Assembly (NCBI RefSeq): GCF_001704635.1
Contig: NZ_MAXF01000195.1
Location: forward strand, 1 to 57,206
Direction: 5' to 3'
DNA from: Streptomyces sparsogenes
Lineage (GTDB): Bacteria > Actinomycetota > Actinomycetes > Streptomycetales > Streptomycetaceae
Length of the DNA: 57,206 bases
Shown: positions 50,079 to 57,206 of the stretch, one piece after another
How the letters are laid out: each line of letters begins with the position of its first letter
Position numbering within the stretch: position 1 is the stretch's first letter
The notes under the pieces: generated by a model
What the model saw: only the letters and a program-made list of their open reading frames with translations
Told to the model about the DNA's origin: nothing
Databases searched by the model: none
Program-made: the position numbers and the translations under genes

Positions 50079-51125
50079 TCAGGGGGTCGTGCCGGGGCGG
50101 GTGTCCGCCTCGGGCGTGGCTCCCGAAGGCCCGGTGCTGGCCCGCAGGGAGATGGGCGGCGTGAGGAGATGGTGCCGGGGCGGCGCGTCGGGATGGTCGA
50201 GCCGCTCCACCAGCAGCTCGACGGCGAGCCGGCCCATGTCGGCCGCCGGTACGTCGGCCGCGGTGAGCTGCGGGGTCACCGTCTCCGCCCAGCGGCCGGC
50301 CACCACTCCGGTGACGGAGAAGTCGCGCGGCACATGACGGCCGGCCTGGGCGAGCCCTCGGTAGAGACCGCCCAGCGCGGCCTCGTTCAGCGTGACCAGG
50401 GCCGTGGTGGCGGGATCGTCGTGCAGGATGCGCTGTACGCAGCTCTGGCCCGAGGCGGCGTCGTCCCCGCAGCAGTACGTCCGGACGGTCAGCCCGCGCT
50501 CGGCCGCCGCCTTGGTGAAACCGTCCAGGCCGCGGTGCGCGGACTCGTACCCGGCCCGCAGCAGCTGCTCGGGGCGGTTGACGAAGGCGACCCGGCGGTG
50601 GCCGAGATCCGCCAGGTGGTGGACGCAGGCCTGCACCAGCGCGGTGTGGTCCAGGGCGACCCACCGACCGCCCTCGGGGCGGGCGGTCCGGCCGATGGTG
50701 ACGGAGGGGAAGTCCAGGGCGGCCAGGTGGTCCACCCGGTCGTCCTCCAGTCTGATCTCCATCAGGATCGCCCCGTCGACCCGCCGCTCCCCCAGCAGCC
50801 GCTGGAACGACCGGTCGCTGTCCATGCCGCTCGGCGACAGCAGCACGTCGTAGTCGTAGGCCGCGGCGGCCTCCACCACACTCCCGATGAAGTCCAGCTG
50901 CATCCCCGTGTAGTGGTTCCCGGCCGGCGGGAAGACCAGGCCGAGGGTGCTGGTCCGCCCGTTGGCCAGGGCGCGGGCACTGGCGCTGGGCCGGTAGCCC
51001 AGCTCGTCGACGACCTGCTGGATCTTCCGGCGCGTGTCCTTGGACACCGGGCGCTTCCCGCTCAGCGCGTAGGACACGGTGCTCCGCGAGACACCGGCCC
51101 GCCGGGCGATCTCACCGATGTTCAC
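50079..51125 (-). CDS. LacI-family transcriptional regulator of the glycan module
   Basis: Predicted 348 residues from GTG 51125, with AAGGAG seven bases upstream. The helix-turn-helix is MNIGEIARRAGVSRSTVSYAL, followed by the hinge ASARALANGR. The sugar-binding domain starts TSTLGLVFPPAGNHYTGMQLDF. It lies between the ABC importer operon and the divergent secreted hydrolase. Three CGA[AG]CCGGTTCG palindromes in its upstream region indicate autoregulation and control of the hydrolase. Confidence 0.92.
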   Translation of the reverse strand: MNIGEIARRAGVSRSTVSYALSGKRPVSKDTRRKIQQVVDELGYRPSASARALANGRTSTLGLVFPPAGNHYTGMQLDFIGSVVEAAAAYDYDVLLSPSGMDSDRSFQRLLGERRVDGAILMEIRLEDDRVDHLAALDFPSVTIGRTARPEGGRWVALDHTALVQACVHHLADLGHRRVAFVNRPEQLLRAGYESAHRGLDGFTKAAAERGLTVRTYCCGDDAASGQSCVQRILHDDPATTALVTLNEAALGGLYRGLAQAGRHVPRDFSVTGVVAGRWAETVTPQLTAADVPAADMGRLAVELLVERLDHPDAPPRHHLLTPPISLRASTGPSGATPEADTRPGTTP

Positions 51126-51139
51126 GGCAACTCCTTGCT

Positions 51140-51151
51140 CGAGCCGGTTCG
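51140..51151. promoter_or_regulatory. LacI operator site 1 (CGAGCCGGTTCG)
   Basis: Near-perfect palindrome with one substitution from CGAACCGGTTCG, 14 bp upstream of the regulator's own start codon. Confidence 0.65.
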
Positions 51152-51219
51152 ACGCTTCCCAGGAGGAGCGCCCGTCGGCCGTGGGGGCGTGGTGCGGGAG
51201 AAGGGGGCGTCCCGGCTGT

Positions 51220-51231
51220 CGAACCGGTTCG
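51220..51231. promoter_or_regulatory. LacI operator site 2 (CGAACCGGTTCG)
   Basis: Perfect 12-bp palindrome with central CG, about 95 bp upstream of the regulator start. The 384-bp region 51126-51509 holds three such sites and no gene. Confidence 0.75.
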
Positions 51232-51362
51232 CGTGAAGCGACGGTAGGAACCGCCCGAAGGCCTGTCAATACCCCGGACATCCCTTTCACGGCCCAGTGA
51301 AAACCTGGCAATCATCGATGCGTCACAGGGATTGCTGACCGGGTTTCCCGGTGCTAGCTTCC

Positions 51363-51374
51363 CGAACCGGTTCG
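51363..51374. promoter_or_regulatory. LacI operator site 3 (CGAACCGGTTCG)
   Basis: Second perfect copy of the palindrome, 135 bp upstream of the secreted hydrolase start, suited to repress that rightward gene. Confidence 0.75.
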
Positions 51375-51509
51375 ACAAAGCGATCCCTCCGGCACAAACG
51401 ATTCGGCCGGCACCGCCCTCACACTCCCCAGCCGGACCTCCCCCTGGACGAGCAGCCGACCGAGGTCGGCCGACCGAAATCGCCCACTCAAGGATTGAGG
51501 ACGCCATCC

Positions 51510-54500
51510 ATGCCATCCGCTGACAGATCAGCCCGGCGCCGGGCACCGGCCGCCGTGGCGCTGGCCCTCGGCGCGGGCCTGCTGGCCGCACCGGCCGCCC
51601 CCGCACAGGCGGCCGACACCCCCCGGCCCGCCGCCCGCTACACCTTCGACCAGGACGACCTCGACTCCGGCTCCATCACCGACAGTTCCGGCAACGGCCT
51701 GACGGCGACCCTCGTCAACGGTTCCACCGCCCGGTCCGTCACCGGCACGGACGGGGGCAAGGCGCTCGCCCTGCCCGGCGGGGCACCCACCTCCACCGGC
51801 GCGTATGTCCGCCTGCCCCGCGAAGTCGTCGGCACCGCCGAGAGCTTGACGGTCTCCGCCCGGGTGAAGTGGGGCGGCGACACGTCGCCGTGGCAGCGGA
51901 TCTTCGATCTGGGCACCAACACGACCACATACCTCTTCGCCACCCCGGCCAACGGCAACGGGCTGCTTCAGACGTCCGTGACCACCGCCGGAGGGGGCGC
52001 GGAGACGCAGCTCCGCGGCTACGCGCCGCTCCCCGCGAACCAGTGGCGGACCATCACCGTCACCCTCGACACCACCGCCGGCCGGCTCACCACCTACCTC
52101 GACGGCGTGGCGGTCTCCTCCGCCCCGACCGGCATCAAGGCCCGGGACCTGCTGGACGGTTCGGCCACGGCCGCCGGCTACATCGGCAAGTCCTTCCACC
52201 CGGATCCGCTGCTCGAGGGCGCGATCGACGACTTCACCGTATGGCACTCGGCGCTCACCCCCGAGCAGGTGGCCGGCATGGCCGGGGAGGTGCCGACCCT
52301 CCAGCAGCTCTCCAAGACGTCGTTCGAGGTCCGCACGGCGACCGGGACCGCCCCGTCCCTCCCCGCCGCCGTCCGCTCCTCCTACTCCGACGGATACGAC
52401 CGGGACACGCCGGTCACCTGGGACGCCGTGGCGCCCGACAGCTACGCCCGGCCCGGGACGTTCACCGTGGCGGGAACGGCCGCCGGGCGCGCGGTGCGGG
52501 CGGCCGTCACCGTGGTCCGCGAGGGGCAGCTGACCGTCGACCTCGGCTCGGACACCGGCGCGTTCCACGGCGGCGCCTCCGGCACCCTCTACGGCGTGTA
52601 CGGACCGGACGTCCCCACCAACAACCTCATCGAGGGCATGGGCCTGCGCACGGTCTCCACGAAGGCACAGGACGGCCCGCAGCACCCCGGCGCCGACGCC
52701 CTGGAGGTGGTGGGGCCGCTGGCCGACTCCACCGACGGGGACGTGTACATCTACATGACCGACATCCACCGCGGTTTCCCCTACGAGTGGCCGGGCGACA
52801 CCCCCGAGGAGAAGCTGAAGCTCTACAAGGAGAAGATCGCGACCCAGGTCGACCAGGTCCTCCACCTGCCGAAGCAGTACCAGGACAACATCGTCTTCGT
52901 GCCGTTCAACGAGCCCGAGGGCAACATGTTCGGCACCGGACAGTGGAGCTACAACAGGGTCAGCTGGCTGAGCGACCCGGACGACTACTTCGCCGCCTGG
53001 GACGGCGTCTACAAGCTCATCAAGGACAAGATGCCCGGCGCCCGCGTCGCCGGCCCCAACACCAGCGTCCTGTACGACCAGGTGAAGGGCTTCCTCACCC
53101 ACACCCTTGCCGCCGGCACCCTCCCCGACGTCATCACCTGGCATGAGCTGAGCCACCCGGAGGCCGTCCGCCAGAGCGTCGCCACGTACCGGGCGTGGGA
53201 GAAGGAGCTGTTCAAGGGCACTGCCAAGGAGGGTACCCGGCTCCCGGTCAACATCAACGAGTACGCGTTCAACTACCACACCTCCGTCCCCGGCCAGATG
53301 ATCCAGTGGGTGTCCGCGATCGAGGAGTCCAAGGTGGACGCCGACATCGCGTACTGGAACATCGACGGCAACCTCTCCGACTCCGCCGTGCAGTCGAACC
53401 GCGCCAACGGCCAGTGGTGGCTGCTGCACTCCTACGCCTCGATGAGCGGGCACACGGTGAAGGTGACCCCGCCGTTCCCGGGCGAGAACTACACCATGCA
53501 GGGCGTCGCCACCGTGGACGAGCAGAAGCGGCAGGCCAGGCTGCTCTTCGGCGGGTCCACCGGCAAGGGCCACATCACCTTCGCCGATGTCCCCGAGAAG
53601 CTGTTCGGGAACCGGGTGCACGCCTGGGTGCGGGAGATCGAGTGGAGCGGACAGGTCGGCGACTCGTCGGGCCCCCAGCTGCTCGCCGAGACGAACCTGA
53701 AGGTCGGTGACGACGGCAAGGTCGTCGTCGACTTCGGCGACGGCGGGCTGCCGAAGCTGAAGGAGTCCTCGGCGTACGAGATCGTCCTCAGCCCGGCCGG
53801 GAAGGCGAGGGGCACCCAGGCCGAGCCCGTGCGCTGGCAGGCCTCGTACGAGGCGGAGGACGCCGCCCACACCGGGTCCGGCTACTCGAAGAACGGCCCG
53901 GAGGGCTCGCCGCGCGACGTGTCGAAGTTCTACACCTCCGGCGGCTACGACGTGGGCGGTCTGCGCACCGGCTCGGACGTCACGCTCGACTTCACCGTGG
54001 ACGTGCCGGAGGACGGCACCTACGACCTGAGCGTCTTCGCCAACTCCCTCAACACCTTCGACAAGGTGAAGGAGCAGGGCCCCACCAACGTCTTCCTGCG
54101 CGTGGACGGCAAGGCGGACAGCGAGCGGGAGCTGCACCTGCCGCTCGGCTACAAGTGGGTGGTGTGGGACCACACCGACACCAAGGTCCGCCTCACCCAG
54201 GGCAAACACACCCTGACGCTCGCCGCGAAGAGCCTCGACGGCAAGCGCGCCACCCAGGGCGACGCCATCGTCGACCGCCTCGCCCTCTCCCTCCCCGGGC
54301 CCTCCGCCGCCACCCAGGTGTACGAAGGCGAACTGGCCTGGCCGGCCGGCGGCGCACGGCCCGTCTACGAGCTGCCCGAACACGCCGGAACCCCCGCCAC
54401 CGGCTCGGGCGCGCTCCAGCTCCCGAACCACGGGACCGCCACCTTCTGGGTCTACTCCCCCGCCGACCGCGAGGCCACCCTCACCGTCGACACCCTCGGC

Positions 54501-55172
54501 GGCGCGGGCGCCCGGCTCTCCGTCAACGGCCACGACGTCCTGCGCCTGTCCAGGAGCAGGCACCGCGTCGCGGTCTCCCTCTCCGGCGGCATCAACAAGG
54601 TGACACTGACCGGAGGCCCGTCCACCACCCTCGTCGACCGCCTCACGGTCACCCCCACCGAGGGCACGCTCACGGCACGCACCTACGAGGCCCAGGACGC
54701 CAGGCTCACCGGCTCCGCCACGCTCACCCCGCTCTCCCTGGCAACCGACGGCACGGCGATCACCGGCATCGGCGGCGACCCCGGCAACGGCAACACCGCC
54801 ACCTTCACCGTGCACGCCGACCGGGCCGGCCTGAACGCGCTGCGCATCCGCTACTCCAACCCCGAGCAGTCCGAAGCCACCCACTACAACCCGGACCCAC
54901 TCGTCCGCCACGCCGACATCACCGTGGGCGGCGGCGAGCCGCGGCGGGTGACCTTCCCCCACAGCTTCCATCGGAACAACTTCTGGGAGCTGACCGTCCC
55001 GGTCCACCTCGAGAAGGGACAGAACACCATCGCCTTCCGCTCCGAGGAACTGCCGAACTTCGACGGCACCACCTACGCCTCGGACACCTTCCCCGGGGTG
55101 CTGCTCCGCTCCCGCCACGCACCGCTGATCGACCGGATCACCGTCGCGCCGTACGCCCAGGAGGTGCGATGA
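51510..55172 (+). CDS. Large secreted multi-domain glycoside hydrolase (LamG, Ig-like, GH-A type catalytic, CBM domains)
   Basis: A 1220-residue exported protein. Signal peptide about 1-34 (ending AQA-A). A LamG/concanavalin-like lectin domain covers about 38-255 (LVNGSTARSVTGTD, IDDFTVWHSALTPEQV). A short bacterial Ig-like domain follows (VTWDAVAPDSYARPGTFTV). The catalytic TIM barrel has the likely acid/base Glu468 in FVPFNEPEGN and nucleophile Glu584 in NINEYAF, the clan GH-A arrangement, closest in feel to GH39 or GH30 relatives. Three beta-sandwich CBM35/6-like modules follow, starting near 780 (YEAEDAAHTGSGY), 938 (YEGELAWPAGG) and 1060 (YEAQDARLTGSA). Start ATG with GAGG ten bases upstream. 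It probably depolymerises an extracellular glycan whose products feed the neighbouring ABC importer. Confidence 0.85.
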   Translation: MPSADRSARRRAPAAVALALGAGLLAAPAAPAQAADTPRPAARYTFDQDDLDSGSITDSSGNGLTATLVNGSTARSVTGTDGGKALALPGGAPTSTGAYVRLPREVVGTAESLTVSARVKWGGDTSPWQRIFDLGTNTTTYLFATPANGNGLLQTSVTTAGGGAETQLRGYAPLPANQWRTITVTLDTTAGRLTTYLDGVAVSSAPTGIKARDLLDGSATAAGYIGKSFHPDPLLEGAIDDFTVWHSALTPEQVAGMAGEVPTLQQLSKTSFEVRTATGTAPSLPAAVRSSYSDGYDRDTPVTWDAVAPDSYARPGTFTVAGTAAGRAVRAAVTVVREGQLTVDLGSDTGAFHGGASGTLYGVYGPDVPTNNLIEGMGLRTVSTKAQDGPQHPGADALEVVGPLADSTDGDVYIYMTDIHRGFPYEWPGDTPEEKLKLYKEKIATQVDQVLHLPKQYQDNIVFVPFNEPEGNMFGTGQWSYNRVSWLSDPDDYFAAWDGVYKLIKDKMPGARVAGPNTSVLYDQVKGFLTHTLAAGTLPDVITWHELSHPEAVRQSVATYRAWEKELFKGTAKEGTRLPVNINEYAFNYHTSVPGQMIQWVSAIEESKVDADIAYWNIDGNLSDSAVQSNRANGQWWLLHSYASMSGHTVKVTPPFPGENYTMQGVATVDEQKRQARLLFGGSTGKGHITFADVPEKLFGNRVHAWVREIEWSGQVGDSSGPQLLAETNLKVGDDGKVVVDFGDGGLPKLKESSAYEIVLSPAGKARGTQAEPVRWQASYEAEDAAHTGSGYSKNGPEGSPRDVSKFYTSGGYDVGGLRTGSDVTLDFTVDVPEDGTYDLSVFANSLNTFDKVKEQGPTNVFLRVDGKADSERELHLPLGYKWVVWDHTDTKVRLTQGKHTLTLAAKSLDGKRATQGDAIVDRLALSLPGPSAATQVYEGELAWPAGGARPVYELPEHAGTPATGSGALQLPNHGTATFWVYSPADREATLTVDTLGGAGARLSVNGHDVLRLSRSRHRVAVSLSGGINKVTLTGGPSTTLVDRLTVTPTEGTLTARTYEAQDARLTGSATLTPLSLATDGTAITGIGGDPGNGNTATFTVHADRAGLNALRIRYSNPEQSEATHYNPDPLVRHADITVGGGEPRRVTFPHSFHRNNFWELTVPVHLEKGQNTIAFRSEELPNFDGTTYASDTFPGVLLRSRHAPLIDRITVAPYAQEVR

Positions 55173-55181
55173 GGTGATCAC

Positions 55182-55219
55182 AGCGCCCGGGCCCGTCATT
55201 CCCGACGGCCCCGGGCGCT
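55182..55219. terminator. Strong hairpin after the secreted hydrolase
   Basis: 16-bp arms (AGCGCCCGGGCCCGTC and its complement with one mismatch) around a 6-base ATTCCC loop, 10 bp past the stop. It lies between convergent genes and may serve both. Confidence 0.85.
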
Positions 55220-55252
55220 GCTGTGCGAGGAACCACGCGGGGTGGTGGCCGG

Positions 55253-55828
55253 CTACTGCTTCAGCGCGGCGAGCCCGGCCCGGGCGAACTTCTCGTCGAG
55301 GTCGCCGCTGGGTGCGCCGGCCACGCCGATGCCCGCGATGGGGGCGCCCTTCGACTGGACCGGGACACCGCCCGGCAGGAACAGGGTGCCGGGAATGTCC
55401 TTCAGGTTCGGGGCCTGGGAGAGGCGGCCGGCCAGCGAGGAGGTCGGTGCGTTCCAGGAGACGGCGGTGAAGGCCTTCCGCTCGGCGGACACGTAGGACT
55501 GCGGGCCCGCGCCGTCCCCGCGGAGGGTGACGAGGGTGTTGCCGTTGCGGTCGACGACGGCGACGGACACCTTCTGGCCCTCCTCGGCAGCGGCGTCGAG
55601 GCCGGCCTGCGCGGCCTTGGTGGCGGCGGCGACCGTCAGATGCGTGGACCGGGTCAGGTTCCGGTCGGCGGGGTCGGTCCCGGCCGTGGCCCCGCCCGAG
55701 GACGTGGTCCCGGCCGCCGGGGAGGCGGCCTGCGCGGAGATGACGCCGACGGCTCCCACGACGAGGGCGGTGGCGGCGGCGGTGGCGGCGAGGCGCTTCT
55801 TGGTGTGAGTCATGGTGTGGTGAGTCAT
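55253..55828 (-). CDS. hbpS: HbpS-like secreted heme-binding protein (GlcG/DUF336 fold)
   Basis: Predicted 191 residues from ATG 55828, with GAGG eight bases upstream; a second in-frame ATG at 55813 arises from a short duplication of the start region. Signal peptide about 1-40 (KKR, hydrophobic core, AQA-A). The mature part shows the GlcG/HbpS fold: LTVAAATKAAQAGLDAAAEEGQKVSVAVVDRNGN, then GTLFLPGGVPVQ and GIGVAGAPSGDLDEKFA. HbpS of Streptomyces reticuli binds heme outside the cell and modulates the SenS kinase. Here a kinase gene is divergent 155 bp away, the same partnership. Confidence 0.85.
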   Translation of the reverse strand: MTHHTMTHTKKRLAATAAATALVVGAVGVISAQAASPAAGTTSSGGATAGTDPADRNLTRSTHLTVAAATKAAQAGLDAAAEEGQKVSVAVVDRNGNTLVTLRGDGAGPQSYVSAERKAFTAVSWNAPTSSLAGRLSQAPNLKDIPGTLFLPGGVPVQSKGAPIAGIGVAGAPSGDLDEKFARAGLAALKQ

Positions 55829-55983
55829 GGTGTGATCCTCCGGCCGGAACAAGGGCCCGGGCCTCGCCCCACCGGCTGCCTTCGGCCGCCATGACGGCCG
55901 ACGCCGCTGTCGTCCGAACGGTTGATGCGAGGATGGTCCCACCAGGTCAGGATGGGTGCGTAGGCGCGGGTAAGGAGGGTGGA

Positions 55984-57206
55984 ATGCGGCACGGAACCGC
56001 AACGGCAGGGGCGACCGGAGCGCCCGCGCGGGCGGTGCCCGGCCCGCTCGGCTCCGCCCGTGACGAGACCACGGCCGCCCGGGAGCGTCGGCTCGGACTC
56101 GTCATGCACGCCGCGTTCTTCCTCCTGCTCGGCGCCTCGGTGGCCCGGTTCCTGCTGCGCCACCCCGGCCATCCCGACACCCCGTGGATCATCGTGCTGT
56201 CCGCCGTGCTCGCCCTGCTGTATGTGCTCGGCTCGGCCCCGCTCGCCCGTCCCACGCCCGGCCGCCTCGCCTGGCTGGCCTCGGTGGTGGCGGCCTGGAT
56301 GGTCCTGGTCGTGCTCGCGCCGAGCTCCGCCTGGTGCGCGGTGCCGCTGTTCTTCACCGGGCTGCGCACCCTGCCCCCGCGCGCGGCGCTCGCCCTCGTC
56401 GCGGTGCTCACCGCCTTCGTGGTGGCCGCGCAGCTCAAGCTGGCGTCCGGTGGCTTCGATCCGAACCTGGTCGTGGCGCCGCCCGCTGTCGCGGCGATCG
56501 CGGCCGCCGTCTTCGTCCATATGCGGCGCCAGGCCGACCGGCAGCGGCAGTTGATCGACGACCTCATCCGCACGCGGCGCGAACTGGCCGCCACCGAGCG
56601 CCGCGAGGGCACCCTCGCCGAACGTCAGCGCCTGTCGATGGAGATCCACGACACCCTCGCCCAGGGCCTGTCCAGCCAGCAGATGCTGCTCCAGGCGGCC
56701 GACCGGGTGTGGGCGGCGAACCCCGAGGCCGCCCACCGTCACGTACGCACCGCCGCCTCGATCACCGAGCGGAACCTGGCCGAGGCCCGCCGGTTCGTGC
56801 ACGATCTGACCCCCGCCGACCTCGCCGACGGCGAGAGCCTGGAGGAGGCCCTGCGCGCCCTGGCCGCCCGCGCGTCGCAGGAGTCGGTGGACCTGGTGGT
56901 CCGCTGTCATGTCGAGGGAACGCCGGCGCTCCCGCTGCCCGACCGGGTCGCCTCCGCGCTGCTGCGCATCGCCCAGGGCGCACTGGCCAACGTCCGCGAG
57001 CACGCCGGTGCCACGACGGCCACGCTCACCCTCACCCACCTCGGCGACCAGGTGGTCCTGGATGTGGCGGACGACGGCAGCGGCTTCCACGCCCCGCCCG
57101 CGGGCGCCCCGGCGGCGAGGGCACGGGGGCACGGGCTGCCCGCGATGCACGCCCGGGCACGGCAGCTCGGCGGCACCCTGACCATCGAGTCGGCGCCCGG
57201 CGAGGG
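55984..57206 (+). CDS. senS: Sensor histidine kinase, SenS-like (partial, 3' end off window)
   Basis: Starts at ATG 55984 with AAGGAGG upstream; 407 residues are visible and the frame is open at the edge. About five membrane helices lie in residues 38-180. A HisKA_3 dimerisation domain follows, with the phospho-acceptor His222 in RLSMEIHDTLAQGLS. Then comes a HATPase domain with LLRIAQGALANVREHAGA (N box), DVADDGSGF (G1) and GHGLPAMHARARQLGG (G2). The HxDTLAQGLSSQQ phrase and divergence from an HbpS-like gene match the SenS/SenR redox-sensing system. The response regulator would be expected just beyond the window. Confidence 0.87.
   Translation, partial: MRHGTATAGATGAPARAVPGPLGSARDETTAARERRLGLVMHAAFFLLLGASVARFLLRHPGHPDTPWIIVLSAVLALLYVLGSAPLARPTPGRLAWLASVVAAWMVLVVLAPSSAWCAVPLFFTGLRTLPPRAALALVAVLTAFVVAAQLKLASGGFDPNLVVAPPAVAAIAAAVFVHMRRQADRQRQLIDDLIRTRRELAATERREGTLAERQRLSMEIHDTLAQGLSSQQMLLQAADRVWAANPEAAHRHVRTAASITERNLAEARRFVHDLTPADLADGESLEEALRALAARASQESVDLVVRCHVEGTPALPLPDRVASALLRIAQGALANVREHAGATTATLTLTHLGDQVVLDVADDGSGFHAPPAGAPAARARGHGLPAMHARARQLGGTLTIESAPGE

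Overview
The window is a high-GC stretch of an actinobacterial chromosome, almost certainly Streptomyces. The signs are very strong GC bias at third codon positions, frequent GTG and TTG starts, tightly overlapping ATGA/GTGA gene junctions, an actinobacterial type VII (ESX) secretion locus, a DUF5709-type protein, several LacI/ABC sugar and amine modules, and an HbpS/SenS-like pair at the right edge. No rRNA, tRNA, CRISPR array, insertion sequence or prophage is visible.

Region A (1-17.6 kb) is a type VII secretion locus. Leftward genes encode a long coiled-coil, WXG100-like putative substrate that runs off the left edge, a T7SS-associated protein, two Esx-type small proteins, EccB and EccD. 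EccC, with three ATPase modules, reads rightward. A mycosin-like protease lacking the usual oxyanion-hole Asn reads leftward. A beta-helix plus double-AAA protein, resembling EccA with a swapped N-terminus, reads rightward. Two translationally coupled YkgJ-type cysteine-cluster proteins follow. No EccE is visible. A short GGGA-NN-TCCC element recurs upstream of the esx genes, twice in the eccC/mycP convergent gap, and upstream of the YkgJ pair.

Region B (17.7-26.7 kb) holds a UspA-like protein and a leftward catabolic cluster. The cluster comprises a polar-amino-acid-type ABC importer, a LacI regulator, a DAO-type FAD oxidoreductase, a Gfo/Idh/MocA dehydrogenase and a TMADH/dienoyl-CoA-reductase-like flavoprotein. 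A double palindromic operator precedes it. It looks like an uptake and oxidation pathway for an N-substituted amino acid or a related amine.

Region C (26.7-30.2 kb) is a scarred accessory patch. It contains an uncertain ORF, a DUF5709 protein and two class I methyltransferases. These flank the remnants of an MFS gene and an APC permease gene that appear to have been cut by one deletion.

Region D (30.1-35.7 kb) is a LacI-regulated pair: an NCS1 permease and a cytoplasmic GH106-like glycosidase. Region E (35.7-38.8 kb) is a BtuFDC-type importer behind a cobalamin riboswitch. Region F (38.9-45.0 kb) contains Dps, an MHS-type MFS transporter divergent from a GntR/FCD regulator, an isolated GAPDH, a GlxA-type AraC regulator, an inositol-monophosphatase pseudogene and a GNAT acetyltransferase.

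Region G (45-55.2 kb) is a CGAACCGGTTCG/LacI-controlled glycan module. It has a sugar ABC importer whose binding-protein gene carries an in-frame amber codon, an intracellular trehalase/GH63-like hydrolase and a large secreted multi-domain GH-A-type hydrolase. Region H (55.2 kb to the end) has an HbpS-like secreted heme-binding protein divergent from a SenS-like histidine kinase cut by the window edge.
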